NCBI RefSeq assembly: GCF_009362735.1
Contig: NZ_WHNP01000039.1
Coordinates: 1 to 64,000 of the forward strand
Length of the DNA stretch: 64,000 bases
Source of the DNA: Paraburkholderia franconis
GTDB taxonomy: Bacteria > Pseudomonadota > Gammaproteobacteria > Burkholderiales > Burkholderiaceae
Reading direction: 5' to 3'
In this document: piece by piece, positions 7,738 through 16,464 of the stretch
Layout: each line of letters starts with the position of its first letter
Numbering within the stretch: position 1 is the stretch's first letter
The notes under the pieces: generated by a model
What the model was told of the DNA's origin: nothing
The model's input: only the letters and a program-made list of their open reading frames with translations
The model's database searches: none
Position numbers and translations under genes: made by a program

Positions 7738-8568
7738 TCAGGCCTCGACGTAGAAACGCTCTCGCAACTCGCCGATGCCGAGCGTTTCCATCACTTCATT
7801 GAGCCGTTCCGTCGGACGACGGCGCGGCAAGTCCTTATAGGTCGCGATGATGAGCTCGTTCTTCATCGAGTGCTCCCAGCCGACCAGTTCCGTCACGTTG
7901 ACCTGATAGCCGTGCGCTTCCAGTTGCAGGCAGCGCAGCACATTGGTGATCTGGCTGCCGAACTCGCGCGTGTGCAGCGGATGCCGCCAGATCTCCGTCA
8001 GCGCATTGCCGAGCGATTTGCCCTTGTTCTTGCGCAGCACGCCCGCCACTTCCGCCTGGCAGCACGGCACGACGACGATGTACTTCGCGTGCTTTTCCAG
8101 CGCGAAGCGGATCGCGTCGTCCGTGGCCGTGTTGCACGCGTGCAAGGCCGTGACAATGTCGACGTTCGCCGGCAGTTTGTCCGAAACGATCGACTCCGCT
8201 ACGGAAAGATTCAGAAACGACATCCCCTTGAAACCAAGGCGCGCGGCAAGCTCTTCGGATTTCGTGACCAGTTCCTCGCGCGTCTCAATGCCGTAAATGT
8301 GCGAGTTATCCCGCAGTTCCTTGACGAACAGGTCGTAGAGAATAAACCCAAGGTAGGACTTGCCTGCGCCATGATCGACGAGGGTGAGTTCCCCCTTCGT
8401 CTCCTTCACGTCCTGGAGCAGCGGCTCGATGAACTGGAACAGGTGATAGACCTGCTTGAGCTTGCGGCGGCTGTCCTGGTTCATCTTGCCGTCGCGCGTC
8501 AGGATATGGAGTTCTTTCAGCAGTTCGATCGACTGGTTTGGACGGACTTCGTAAGTTTTGCTGGACAT
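7738..8568 (-). CDS. SAM-dependent methyltransferase-like protein (Methyltransf_32 type)
   Basis: It has 276 residues. The SAM-binding loop is LTLVDHGAGKSYLGF at about residues 63-77, an aspartate followed by a glycine-rich turn. It is followed by IYGIETREEL (acidic ribose-binding residue) and THE-like ALHACNTATDDAIRFAL. The pair of cysteines in VVVPCCQAEV (about residue 175) is a hallmark of this subfamily. Relatives are annotated as class I methyltransferases of unknown substrate, possibly RNA. It is convergent with the DUF1415 gene and divergent from the small unknown gene at 8975. Confidence 0.8.
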   Translation of the reverse strand: MSSKTYEVRPNQSIELLKELHILTRDGKMNQDSRRKLKQVYHLFQFIEPLLQDVKETKGELTLVDHGAGKSYLGFILYDLFVKELRDNSHIYGIETREELVTKSEELAARLGFKGMSFLNLSVAESIVSDKLPANVDIVTALHACNTATDDAIRFALEKHAKYIVVVPCCQAEVAGVLRKNKGKSLGNALTEIWRHPLHTREFGSQITNVLRCLQLEAHGYQVNVTELVGWEHSMKNELIIATYKDLPRRRPTERLNEVMETLGIGELRERFYVEA

Positions 8569-8974
8569 CGAATGAGCACGCCACCGATTGCATCGCGAAC
8601 GTGCGTCAGGTGACGGAAAAAGGGAAAAGTGTCTGTCAGTTTACCCAAAGCGCGGTGGACGGTCCCGGTTCTTCCGCGTCGACGGCGATACCGCGCCCTG
8701 CCAGGAACAGTTCGTGCAGCAAAGTGCTGACGCCGGACGTGCTGGGCAAAGCGTGTCGCGATGCAGGAACCGTCTGTCGCGGGCCCGAGGCAAGCCGTAT
8801 GGTGCGCCTGACGGCCGCGGGACGCATGACAAGAGACAAGCGACCGGCCGCTGCGGCGTCGAAAAAACGCCGGTACGCGTGGGGAGGGTCGAACGGCAAG
8901 ATGGTTCGAACGTTACGTAACCTGAAGTGCGCCGGGACTGCAACGAAGCGCGCTCGGATCTGATGAGGCGGCAA
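8569..8974. other. Intergenic region between divergent genes
   Basis: About 400 bases without a convincing gene on either strand; open frames here lack start signals and are arginine-rich shadows. The only ordered element seen is a 10-bp palindrome GTTACGTAAC at 8912-8921, about 55 bases before the gene at 8975, which may be part of its control region. Confidence 0.4.
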
Positions 8975-9295
8975 ATGGATACGACACCCAACGGAAACGC
9001 CGAGCGCAAGTTTCAGGAGCTCATGGCGAAACTGCTGGCCACGCCCGAATGGACGGAAAAGCAGCAGCTGGAACTCGAAATGGCGCGTGACATCTCGGTC
9101 GAGATGTTGCATCTCGCGGAAGCCATGCGCGACGGCAGCGTCGATCTCGAGACGTGCCTGACGCTACTCAAATATGCGAAAGTGCTGGACTTCGTGATGA
9201 CGACACTCGCGTCGCGTCGCGACATCAAGCCTCAGACGCTGCGCGTGATCTTCAAACTCGCGGGACTCAAGGTCGACGAAGCCTATCCGGGCTGA
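8975..9295 (+). CDS. Small conserved-looking helical protein of unknown function
   Basis: The ATG at 8975 is chosen because GAGG sits 7 bases upstream; an ATG at 8963 would add four residues. The 106 residues are predicted mostly helical and acidic to neutral (KFQELMAKLLATPEW, QQLELEMARDISVEMLHLAEAM, LETCLTLLKYAKVLDFVM). There is no signal peptide or membrane segment. Codon usage matches its neighbours, so I believe it is a real gene, but I recognise no family. Confidence 0.65.
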   Translation: MDTTPNGNAERKFQELMAKLLATPEWTEKQQLELEMARDISVEMLHLAEAMRDGSVDLETCLTLLKYAKVLDFVMTTLASRRDIKPQTLRVIFKLAGLKVDEAYPG

Positions 9296-9423
9296 GGCCG
9301 TCACCGGCTGCGCGGTGCGTCGCGCAGCCGCTTGCTTCTTGCCTGTGACCTGCTTGTGGCCGCACGTGCCTCTCGCCAGGTCGGCGCAGTGATCTGAACG
9401 CCGCGCCTAAGCTCACGCATACG

Positions 9424-9639
9424 CTATGCAGCGGCGGCAGGTGCGCCGAGCGGCGGCGTGCCATCGTGGAACAACGACTTCAATTGCTCGCGCAGCTCTG
9501 GCGTATCGCTGTGCTTGTGCGCCTGGACTGCATGTCCGACGGCGGCTTCGAGCAGTTCGCTTTCCGAATCGGCGGATAGCGCGACTGTGCAGTTGATGTC
9601 GCTCGGGAATTCGCGGCAATCGATGTATTTGCGACCCAT
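9424..9639 (-). CDS. DUF1059-family small protein
   Basis: It has 71 residues beginning MGRKYIDCREFPSD, followed by CTVALSADSESELLEAAVGHAVQAH. The spaced cysteine, the 'AHAVxxH'-like helix and the small size match the DUF1059 family of unknown function. A ribosome-binding site GAGGAG lies 7 bases before the ATG at 9639. The upstream extension of the same frame has no start signal and is not protein-like. It is a single gene pointing away from the flavoprotein at 9947. Confidence 0.8.
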   Translation of the reverse strand: MGRKYIDCREFPSDINCTVALSADSESELLEAAVGHAVQAHKHSDTPELREQLKSLFHDGTPPLGAPAAAA

Positions 9640-9854
9640 GACAGTCTCCTCAGACCAAAAATATCGCGCGCAACGCGTGCGCTGGCGCGGCCTCGCCGTA
9701 TCGATTGGCGAAGCTGAGGGCAGCGGCGAATGCGTGAGTCGCGCGCGACAGGACGGCGCGGAGTGCGCCGGAACGGAAGGGATGTGAGAAAAGTATAGGT
9801 CGCGTGTGCCGCCGCGTGAGCCCGGTGCGAGCCCGCTGCGCGTTTGCCGCGGGT

Positions 9855-9883
9855 TTGCCGCACTTCCAGGCCGGTGGGACAAT
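9855..9883 (+). promoter_or_regulatory. Putative promoter of the flavoprotein gene, nested in a hairpin
   Basis: TTGCCG (9855-9860) and GACAAT (9878-9883) are 17 bases apart. An 8-bp perfect inverted repeat AGGCCGGT (9868-9875) / ACCGGCCT (9884-9891) encloses the -10 in its loop. The remainder of 9640-9946 shows no gene. Confidence 0.45.
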
Positions 9884-9946
9884 ACCGGCCTTCGCACCGC
9901 GCGCTTTGCCCCGCTTCTCCATTCACGCCTTCACTGCCCCAAGCCG

Positions 9947-11206
9947 ATGTCGAACTCGCCCGATCATGTCCAGGATCACGTCCGCGTTGCCGTTATCGGC
10001 GGCGGCCCAGCGGGGCTGATGGCCGCCGAAGCGCTGGCGCGCGGCGGCGTGCGCGCCGATGTGTACGACGCGATGCCGTCCGTCGGCCGCAAGTTTCTGA
10101 TGGCGGGCAAAGGCGGCATGAACATCACGCACTCGGAGCCGATCGAGCCGTTTCTCGATCGCTACGGCAAGCGCCGCGCGGACATCGCGCCGCTGCTCGA
10201 CGCGTTCGGACCGCATGCGCTGCGCGCGTGGCTCGATGGTCTGGGCGTCGAGACGTTCGTCGGCAGTTCGGGACGCGTGTTTCCGACCGACATGAAAGCC
10301 GCGCCGATGCTGCGCGCGTGGCTGCATCGGCTGAGGGAATCGGGCGTGCGCTTTCATATGCGGCACAAGTGGACCGGTTGGTCGTCGTCCGATGACGCGC
10401 ACAGCGTGCGCTTCTCGACACCCGCAGGCGAGCTGGACATCGCTGCCGACGCCGTGCTGCTCGCGCTGGGCGGCGGCAGCTGGGCGCGCCTCGGCTCCGA
10501 TGCCGCGTGGGTCGCGCTGATGGAAGAGCGCGATGTCCCCGTCGCACCGCTGTTGCCCGCGAACTGCGGCTTCGACGCCGACTGGAGCGACTACTTCCGC
10601 GAGCGCTACGCGGGCCAGCCGGTGAAGCCCGTGTCGATGAGCGTCGAAGGCGTTGTCCAGCATCGACAAGGTGAGTTCGTCGTGACGTCGACGGGAATCG
10701 AAGGGAGTCTCGTGTATGCGCTTTCCTCGACGATTCGCGACCGCCTGCTCGCCGAAGGCGAAGCGACGATACAGCTCGATCTCGCGCCTGGCTTGACGGC
10801 GCAGCGCGTGATCGACGAAGTGACGCGGCCGCGCGGCTCACGCTCGATGTCGAGTCATCTGCATAGCCGCATCGGGATTGCGGGCGTGAAGCTCGGCTTG
10901 CTGCACGAATGCCTGTCGAAGGAAGACTTCGCCGATGCGGCAAAGCTCGCCCACGCGATCAAGTCCCTGCCGCTGCGGCTTGCGCGCCCCCGCCCGATCG
11001 ACGAAGCGATTAGCAGCGCAGGGGGCGTTCCGTTCGAAGCGCTCGATCGCGCGCTGATGGTCAGGCAGTTGCCCGGAGTGTTCTGCGCGGGCGAGATGCT
11101 CGACTGGGAGGCGCCCACAGGCGGCTATCTGTTGACGGCCTGTTTAGCTAGCGGCCTCGTTGCGGGGCGCGGCGCGCTGGATTACGTCGAGGCGTCGAAG
11201 CGCTGA
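9947..11206 (+). CDS. NAD(P)/FAD-dependent oxidoreductase of the BaiN/YhiN (TIGR03862) family
   Basis: The start is the ATG at 9947 (MSNSPDHVQDHVRVAVIGGG), giving 419 residues; the frame is open upstream but that part is not protein-like. The dinucleotide-binding loop IGGGPAGLMAAEALA is at about residues 17-31, followed by the family signature GRKFLMAGKGGMNITHSE at about residues 47-64. The C-terminus has CAGEMLDWEAPTGGYLL, which closes the FAD site. Members are soluble flavoproteins of unclear substrate. The gene stands alone between the DUF1059 gene and a convergent methyltransferase. Confidence 0.88.
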   Translation: MSNSPDHVQDHVRVAVIGGGPAGLMAAEALARGGVRADVYDAMPSVGRKFLMAGKGGMNITHSEPIEPFLDRYGKRRADIAPLLDAFGPHALRAWLDGLGVETFVGSSGRVFPTDMKAAPMLRAWLHRLRESGVRFHMRHKWTGWSSSDDAHSVRFSTPAGELDIAADAVLLALGGGSWARLGSDAAWVALMEERDVPVAPLLPANCGFDADWSDYFRERYAGQPVKPVSMSVEGVVQHRQGEFVVTSTGIEGSLVYALSSTIRDRLLAEGEATIQLDLAPGLTAQRVIDEVTRPRGSRSMSSHLHSRIGIAGVKLGLLHECLSKEDFADAAKLAHAIKSLPLRLARPRPIDEAISSAGGVPFEALDRALMVRQLPGVFCAGEMLDWEAPTGGYLLTACLASGLVAGRGALDYVEASKR

Positions 11207-11254
11207 GTCGTGGCTCGCTTTTGCCCGTTCGCGCCCGTTTGCGCATTCCGCGCT

Positions 11255-12379
11255 TCATTTGCCCTTGAGCCGCCACAGCGATGTGACTTCGGCGACGCGC
11301 GCCGTGTGCAACGGGTCCGTCGCGTCCGTCGCCTTCGGATGACGCGGCTTGATATCCTCGCGCCCAGCGACGGTGAGACCCGCGTTGTCGATTGCGGCCA
11401 GTAGCCAGTCGCGCGTGCGCATGCCGAGATGCTCCGCGAAATCGGACAGAATCAGCCAGCCTTCGCCGTCCGGCTCGAGATGATCGGCGAGGCCGCTCAG
11501 AAAACCGAGCAGCATCCGATTCTCATAGTCGTACACCGCGTTCTCGATCGGCGATGCCGGACGCGCCGGCACCCACGGCGGATTGCAGACGACGAGCGGC
11601 GCGCGTCCCTCCGGAAACAGATCGGCTGCGATGATTTCGACCTGTCTGTCATAACCGAGACGCGTCAGGTTTTCTTTCGCGCATGCCAGCGCGCGAGGGT
11701 CCTGATCGGTCGCGACGATACGCTTGACGCCGCGCTTCGCGAGAACGGCCGACAGCACGCCCGTGCCGACACCGATATCGAACGCCTTTTCGAGCGACGG
11801 CAATGGCGTCCGCGCGACGAGATCCACATACTCGCCGCGTACCGGCGAGAACACGCCGTAGTGCGGGTGAATGCGTTCCGGAAGCGCGGGAATCTCGACG
11901 CCCTTCTTGCGCCATTCGTGCGCGCCGATCAGGCCAAGCAGTTCGCGCAACGAAACGATTGACGCCTCCTGCGTCGGCGGTCCGTAGACTTCTTCGCACG
12001 CCTCTTGAACACTGGGCGCACGGCGCAACGGGATCGTGTAGTCGCCTTCGAGTGGAATCAGTAGCATGCCGAGCGTGCGTGCGCGCTGCGACTGTGCTTG
12101 CCGGTGGAGATTGAACGCATCGAGCGGACTGGCGGCCTGCTTGCGAGGCTTGCGCTCCAGACGGCGAGTCATCGCCTGCAGCAGTTGGCGCGCGTTCTGG
12201 AAATCGCCGCGCCACAACAGCGCGGTGCCCTCGCAGGCGAGGCGATAGGCAGCGTCGGCCGTCGTGCGATCGTCGGCGATCACGACGCGCTTGGCGGGCG
12301 GGACGGCGGCTTCGGAGCGCCAACGCGCGGAATGCGGGCCGTCAGCTTCGGGCCAGGTCAAGGTGGGGAAATCGGTCAT
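11255..12379 (-). CDS. Class I SAM-dependent methyltransferase with NPPW motif
   Basis: It has 374 residues from the ATG at 12379; an in-frame GTG at 12415 would add 12, and neither has a strong ribosome-binding site. The SAM motif FDIGVGTGVLSAVLAKRG is in the second half, followed by IVATDQDPRAL and VVCNPPWVPA. NPPW/NPPY motifs are typical of amino- or nitrogen-directed methyltransferases (PrmC/HemK, RlmG types). The N-terminal 170 residues have no motif I recognise. The target could be a protein glutamine or rRNA; this is not decidable here. Confidence 0.8.
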   Translation of the reverse strand: MTDFPTLTWPEADGPHSARWRSEAAVPPAKRVVIADDRTTADAAYRLACEGTALLWRGDFQNARQLLQAMTRRLERKPRKQAASPLDAFNLHRQAQSQRARTLGMLLIPLEGDYTIPLRRAPSVQEACEEVYGPPTQEASIVSLRELLGLIGAHEWRKKGVEIPALPERIHPHYGVFSPVRGEYVDLVARTPLPSLEKAFDIGVGTGVLSAVLAKRGVKRIVATDQDPRALACAKENLTRLGYDRQVEIIAADLFPEGRAPLVVCNPPWVPARPASPIENAVYDYENRMLLGFLSGLADHLEPDGEGWLILSDFAEHLGMRTRDWLLAAIDNAGLTVAGREDIKPRHPKATDATDPLHTARVAEVTSLWRLKGK

Positions 12380-12910
12380 AGAGGTGGTTTGTGGCGCGGG
12401 AGACGATGCAAGCACTTATGCGCCGCGTGCTCTCGTTTCGACGCCCGTATTGTATTGAACGTTCCGGCGAAGCCGCGCGCTTTCGCCGTCGATGTCGCGA
12501 CCACGCGTGCAGCACTGCGAAGACAAAGGGCCACGCGATCGACCGCAATCCGACGCGCGCGTGATGTCAGCACAACATCGACTCCAGTCCGGGGCGCCAT
12601 GCCAGCGCCGTCGGTTCGAGCCAGTTACGCTGTCTGACGGTAACGGTCCACTGGCCGACTGGCGGCGCGAATTCGATTGGGCTCTCCTCTTCGGATCGAT
12701 GGTGCTGGAGCCGTCCGTCGCATAGCGTTCCAGCATCGACGTCGAGAACCGACTGATCCGCAGCGCCCCACCGGTTGCGCACGTCACGGGCAGTTGCAGC
12801 AGCTGCAATGTCAGCGGATGGGTCATTGCCGGGCGAAACGCGGCAGGCAAATATTCGCCGCGTTATTGCGAGTTGCCGAAATCTACTGGGTCTGGAGGGT
12901 CTGAAAATAG
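12380..12910. other. Gene-poor stretch beside tRNA-Thr, possibly holding a decayed gene
   Basis: About 530 bases with no intact gene. On the minus strand a frame near 12715-12826 reads like protein (THPLTLQLLQLPVTCATGG..., SMLERYATDG), and a second minus frame near 12573-12690 also does (PIEFAPPVGQWTVTVRQRNW). They are not in the same register, so if they belong together the gene is frameshifted. I recognise no family and give this only as a possible relic. Confidence 0.25.
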
Positions 12911-12912
12911 AA

Positions 12913-12945
12913 AAGGGGTTGCAGACAAAATGTCTGCAACCCCTT
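12913..12945 (-). terminator. Terminator downstream of tRNA-Thr
   Basis: A perfect 15-bp stem (12913-12927 with 12931-12945) with a three-base loop lies just past the tRNA 3' end. On the minus strand it is followed by the T-rich TTCTATTTTC. Confidence 0.85.
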
Positions 12946-12953
12946 GGTCATAC

Positions 12954-13029
<76 letters not shown>

Positions 13030-13048
13030 ATAAGACCGCGATTCTACT

Positions 13049-13525
13049 TCATTTCACGACTTTGAGGTGGCCTCTTCCGCCGCCCTTGGTTCCATCGTCG
13101 TCGGGACGCGGTTCTTCATCGGTTTCGCTGACTTTTTCCGCCGCCGCGGTCGCTTCCGGCTCATCGGCGATCACGGTTTCGTCGTCCGCGGAATCCGTCG
13201 CCTCGCCACCCGCCGATTCGACCGGGAACGCCATACCCTGCCCGTTCTCCCGCGCGTAGATGGCGAGCACGTTCGCGACAGGCACCTCGATCTTGTGCGA
13301 CTTGCCCGAAAAGCGCGCGTGGAACTCGATCCACTCGTTGCCCATCTGCAGCTGGCTCGTCGCCTCGAAGCTGATGTTCAACACGATCTCGTTGTCGCGC
13401 ACGAACTGGCGCGGCACGCGCGTCTGGTTATCGACACGCACCGCGATATGCGGCGTATAGCCGTTGTCGGTGCACCATTCGTACAGCGCGCGCAGCAGGT
13501 ACGGCTTCGTGGAAATCTCTTGCAT
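13049..13525 (-). CDS. sspB: SspB, ClpXP protease specificity-enhancing factor
   Basis: It has 158 residues. The start ATG at 13525 has GAGGA upstream, and MQEISTKPYLLRALYEWC is the typical beginning. Residues 1-110 are the SspB fold that binds ssrA-tagged peptides; the middle is an acidic flexible linker, and the C-terminus GRGHLKVVK is the conserved ClpX-docking tail (LxVVK). SspB delivers ssrA-tagged, stalled-translation products to ClpXP in the cytoplasm. It lies 73 bases downstream of sspA, as in the classical sspAB operon, and next to tRNA-Thr. Confidence 0.95.
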   Translation of the reverse strand: MQEISTKPYLLRALYEWCTDNGYTPHIAVRVDNQTRVPRQFVRDNEIVLNISFEATSQLQMGNEWIEFHARFSGKSHKIEVPVANVLAIYARENGQGMAFPVESAGGEATDSADDETVIADEPEATAAAEKVSETDEEPRPDDDGTKGGGRGHLKVVK

Positions 13526-13598
13526 CAACTGTCCTCGTGCCGGGCAGACGCGTGGACCGAACCACCGCCACACGCCTCACCCGAAGCCAATCTCAAAC

Positions 13599-14210
13599 TC
13601 AGCGGCGCATCACCTTTTCCGACGGCGTCAGCGCTTCGATATAGGCCGGACGGCTGAAAATACGCTCGGCGTACTTCATCAGCGGCGCGGCGTTCTTCGA
13701 CAGTTCGATGCCGTAGTGATCCAGACGCCACAGCAGCGGCGCGATCGCGACGTCGAGCATCGAGAACTCTTCGCCGAGCATGTACTTGTTCTTCAGGAAA
13801 ATCGGCGCAAGTTGCGTCAGGCGGTCGCGGATCGCGAGGCGTGCCTTCTCGTGATTCTTCTCTGCAGCCTTGCCCTTCTCGTTTTCGAGCGTGCCGACGT
13901 GGACGAACAGCTCCTTCTCGAAGTTCAGCAAGAACAGGCGCGCGCGGGCACGCTGGACGGGGTCCGCGGGCATCAGCTGCGGATGCGGGAAGCGCTCGTC
14001 GATATACTCGTTGATGATGTTCGATTCATAGAGGATCAGGTCCCGTTCGACGAGAATCGGCACCTGACCATACGGATTCATCACGGCGATGTCTTCCGGT
14101 TTATTGAACAGGTCGACGTCGCGGATTTCGAAGTCCATGCCCTTTTCGAACAACACCAGCCGGCAGCGCTGGGAGAACGGGCAAGTAGTGCCGGAATACA
14201 GAACCATCAT
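13599..14210 (-). CDS. sspA: SspA, stringent starvation protein A (GST-fold RNA polymerase-associated protein)
   Basis: It has 203 residues. An N-terminal thioredoxin-like half begins MMVLYSGTTCPFSQRCR and includes the cis-proline segment YGQVPILVERDLILYESNII. The helical C-terminal half ends in a conserved RIFSRPAYIEAL. SspA binds RNA polymerase and sigma-70 and helps survival in starvation and acid; it has no glutathione transferase activity in E. coli. It sits between petC and sspB, an arrangement I know from many beta- and gammaproteobacteria, and is probably co-transcribed with sspB. Confidence 0.95.
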   Translation of the reverse strand: MMVLYSGTTCPFSQRCRLVLFEKGMDFEIRDVDLFNKPEDIAVMNPYGQVPILVERDLILYESNIINEYIDERFPHPQLMPADPVQRARARLFLLNFEKELFVHVGTLENEKGKAAEKNHEKARLAIRDRLTQLAPIFLKNKYMLGEEFSMLDVAIAPLLWRLDHYGIELSKNAAPLMKYAERIFSRPAYIEALTPSEKVMRR

Positions 14211-14305
14211 GTTTGCGTTTCCTCAAAAAACTTAAAGGGCCAGCGAGCGGGAAAACCGTCCTGCAGGTCTTCCCTTGCGCCGGCCCCACACCCGTCACGG
14301 TGTGA

Positions 14306-15058
14306 CTATTTGATATCTTTCCAGTACGCGGCGTTCAGTCGCCAGGCGAAAAAGCTCAGAACGCCGAGGAACAGCAGCACCCACACGCCAAGCTGACGAC
14401 GGGTTTTCTGCGTCGGTTCGGACATCCATGAAAGGTACGACACGAGGTCGGCCACAGCAGAATCATAATCCACCGGTGACATCGTCCCCGGCGTGACCTG
14501 CTGGAAGCCCACGAATTTCTTGACCTTTTCCTTCGTCTCTTCGTCGACTTCGTCTTCGAACTTCGCCGTTCGTTGCCCCTGAAGCTGCCACAGCACGTGA
14601 GGCATGCTCACGTTTTCGTACACGATATTGTTCCAGCCTGTCGGCCGTGTGTCATCGCGGTAGAAACCGCGCAAATACGTGTACAGCCAGTCACGGTTCT
14701 TTGCGCGCGCTTCCACGGACAGATCCGGCGGCGTCGCGCCAAACCACGCTTTCGCGTCGTCGGGGCGCATTGCGACCGTCATCGTGTTGCCGACTTTATC
14801 TGTCGTGAACAACAGGTTTTTTTCAATTTCCTTCTGCGAAATGCCGATATCCTGCAATCGGCTGTAACGCATCAGGCTCGCGCTGTGGCAATTCAGGCAG
14901 TAGTTTACAAACAATTGGGCGCCGTGCTGCAACGAGGCAATATTTTCGGTGTTGTCGGGCGCGCGGTCGAGCGGGATTTCGTCCGCGCGAACGGGTGCCG
15001 TGGACAGCGCCAGCGCCGTTGCGCCGAGCAGCGCGAGCGTCGAAAGCAGTTTTTTCAT
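14306..15058 (-). CDS. petC: Cytochrome c1 of the ubiquinol:cytochrome c oxidoreductase (bc1 complex)
   Basis: The start is the ATG at 15058, preceded by AGGAGAAAACGAAG; the frame is open upstream but antisense-like. The 250 residues begin with a Sec signal peptide (MKKLLSTLALLGATALAL...VRA, cut near residue 25). The haem c site CLNCH is at residues 54-58, and a C-terminal membrane anchor LGVWVLLFLGVLSFFAW holds it in the inner membrane with the haem in the periplasm. It passes electrons from the Rieske centre to cytochrome c. It is the last gene of petA-petB-petC, 23 bases after petB. Confidence 0.96.
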   Translation of the reverse strand: MKKLLSTLALLGATALALSTAPVRADEIPLDRAPDNTENIASLQHGAQLFVNYCLNCHSASLMRYSRLQDIGISQKEIEKNLLFTTDKVGNTMTVAMRPDDAKAWFGATPPDLSVEARAKNRDWLYTYLRGFYRDDTRPTGWNNIVYENVSMPHVLWQLQGQRTAKFEDEVDEETKEKVKKFVGFQQVTPGTMSPVDYDSAVADLVSYLSWMSEPTQKTRRQLGVWVLLFLGVLSFFAWRLNAAYWKDIK

Positions 15059-15081
15059 CTTCGTTTTCTCCTGGCTCGCGG

Positions 15082-16464
15082 TTAGTGGGGTTTGAACCGC
15101 ACTCGTTCTGGCGGCTGCTTGAACTTGCCAAGCGGCGTCCAGAACGGCATGCCAAGGAAGAACGCGAAGTAGATCAGTGCGCAAATCTGCGCGATCAGCG
15201 TCGCGGCCGGCGACGGCGGCTTCGTTCCGAGGAACGCCAGCGTCAGGAAGGCCAGCACGAAGATCGCGTAAAACACCTTGTGGAAGAACGGCCGGTAACG
15301 GATCGACTTCACAGGCGACCGGTCGAGCCACGGCAGGAAGAACAGCGACACCACCGCGCTGCCCATCACCACCACGCCCCAGAACTTCGACTCGGTGAAC
15401 GCCATCGCCAGAATCACGAGAACTGCGAGCACGGGCAGACCGAACTTCCACTTACCGCGTGCACGCACCAGCGCAAACAGGCCCAACAGGCCGATCACGA
15501 TCATCAGCACGATCTTGAACGGGTCCGTGGTCGCGCGCAGCATCGCGTAGAACGCGGTGAAGTACCAGACGGGAGCGATTTCAGGCGGCGTCTGCAGCGG
15601 ATTCGCCGGAATGAAATTGTTCGCTTCGAGGAAGTACCCGCCCATCTCTGGCGCGAAGAAGATGATCGCCGCGAACACCATCAGGAAGATGCACACGCCC
15701 ATGAAGTCGTGCACCGAGTAGTACGGATGGAACGGAATGCCGTCGAGAGGAATGCCCTTCGAATCCTTCTTCGCCTTGATCTCGATGCCGTCGGGATTGT
15801 TCGACCCCACTTCGTGCAGCGCGACGATGTGCACGAACACGAGCAGCAGCAGCACCAGCGGAATCGCGATCACATGGAACGCGAAGAAGCGGTTCAGCGT
15901 GACGTCCGACACGACGTAGTCGCCGCGAATCCACAGCGACAGGTCCGGGCCGATGAACGGAATCGCCGAGAACAGGTTCACGATCACCTGCGCGCCCCAG
16001 AAGGACATCTGGCCCCACGGCAGCAGATAGCCGAAGAACGCTTCCGCCATCAGGCTAAGGAAGATCGCGCAGCCGAAGATCCACACGAGCTCGCGCGGCT
16101 TGCGGTACGAACCGTACAGCAGCCCGCGGAACATGTGCAGATACACGACGACGAAGAACATCGATGCGCCCGTCGAGTGCATGTAGCGGATCAGCCAGCC
16201 CCACGGCACTTCGCGCATGATGTACTCGACCGATGCGAACGCCGTCATCGAGTCGGGCTTGTAGTTCATCGTCAGGAAGATGCCGGTGACGATCTGATTC
16301 ACCAGCACCAGCAGCGCGAGCGAGCCGAAGAAGTACCAGAAGTTGAAGTTCTTCGGCGCGTAGTACTCGGAGACGTGCGCTTTCCACGTCGCCGTCATTG
16401 GAAAACGGCGATCGATCCAGCCCGTCAGCCCCGTCGTTTCCAACTCTTTTTCGGTTGTCGCCAT
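15082..16464 (-). CDS. petB: Cytochrome b subunit of the bc1 complex
   Basis: It has 460 residues, longer than the roughly 420 of many bacterial forms. The haem-ligand histidines lie in the second and fourth helices (MHSTGASMFFVVVYLHMFRG and FAFHVIAIPLVLLLLVFVH). The quinol-site motif reads PVWY where mitochondria have PEWY; I recall PVWY from other beta- and gammaproteobacteria, so this is not a defect. It forms the quinol-oxidising and quinone-reducing core in the inner membrane. Its ATG overlaps the petA stop by one base (TAATG), indicating translational coupling. Confidence 0.97.
   Translation of the reverse strand: MATTEKELETTGLTGWIDRRFPMTATWKAHVSEYYAPKNFNFWYFFGSLALLVLVNQIVTGIFLTMNYKPDSMTAFASVEYIMREVPWGWLIRYMHSTGASMFFVVVYLHMFRGLLYGSYRKPRELVWIFGCAIFLSLMAEAFFGYLLPWGQMSFWGAQVIVNLFSAIPFIGPDLSLWIRGDYVVSDVTLNRFFAFHVIAIPLVLLLLVFVHIVALHEVGSNNPDGIEIKAKKDSKGIPLDGIPFHPYYSVHDFMGVCIFLMVFAAIIFFAPEMGGYFLEANNFIPANPLQTPPEIAPVWYFTAFYAMLRATTDPFKIVLMIVIGLLGLFALVRARGKWKFGLPVLAVLVILAMAFTESKFWGVVVMGSAVVSLFFLPWLDRSPVKSIRYRPFFHKVFYAIFVLAFLTLAFLGTKPPSPAATLIAQICALIYFAFFLGMPFWTPLGKFKQPPERVRFKPH

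Noticed and set aside
15540..15600. Mutated quinol-site motif in cytochrome b (PVWY instead of PEWY)
   Set aside because: To my knowledge PVWY is a normal variant in beta- and gammaproteobacterial cytochrome b, so it is not a defect.
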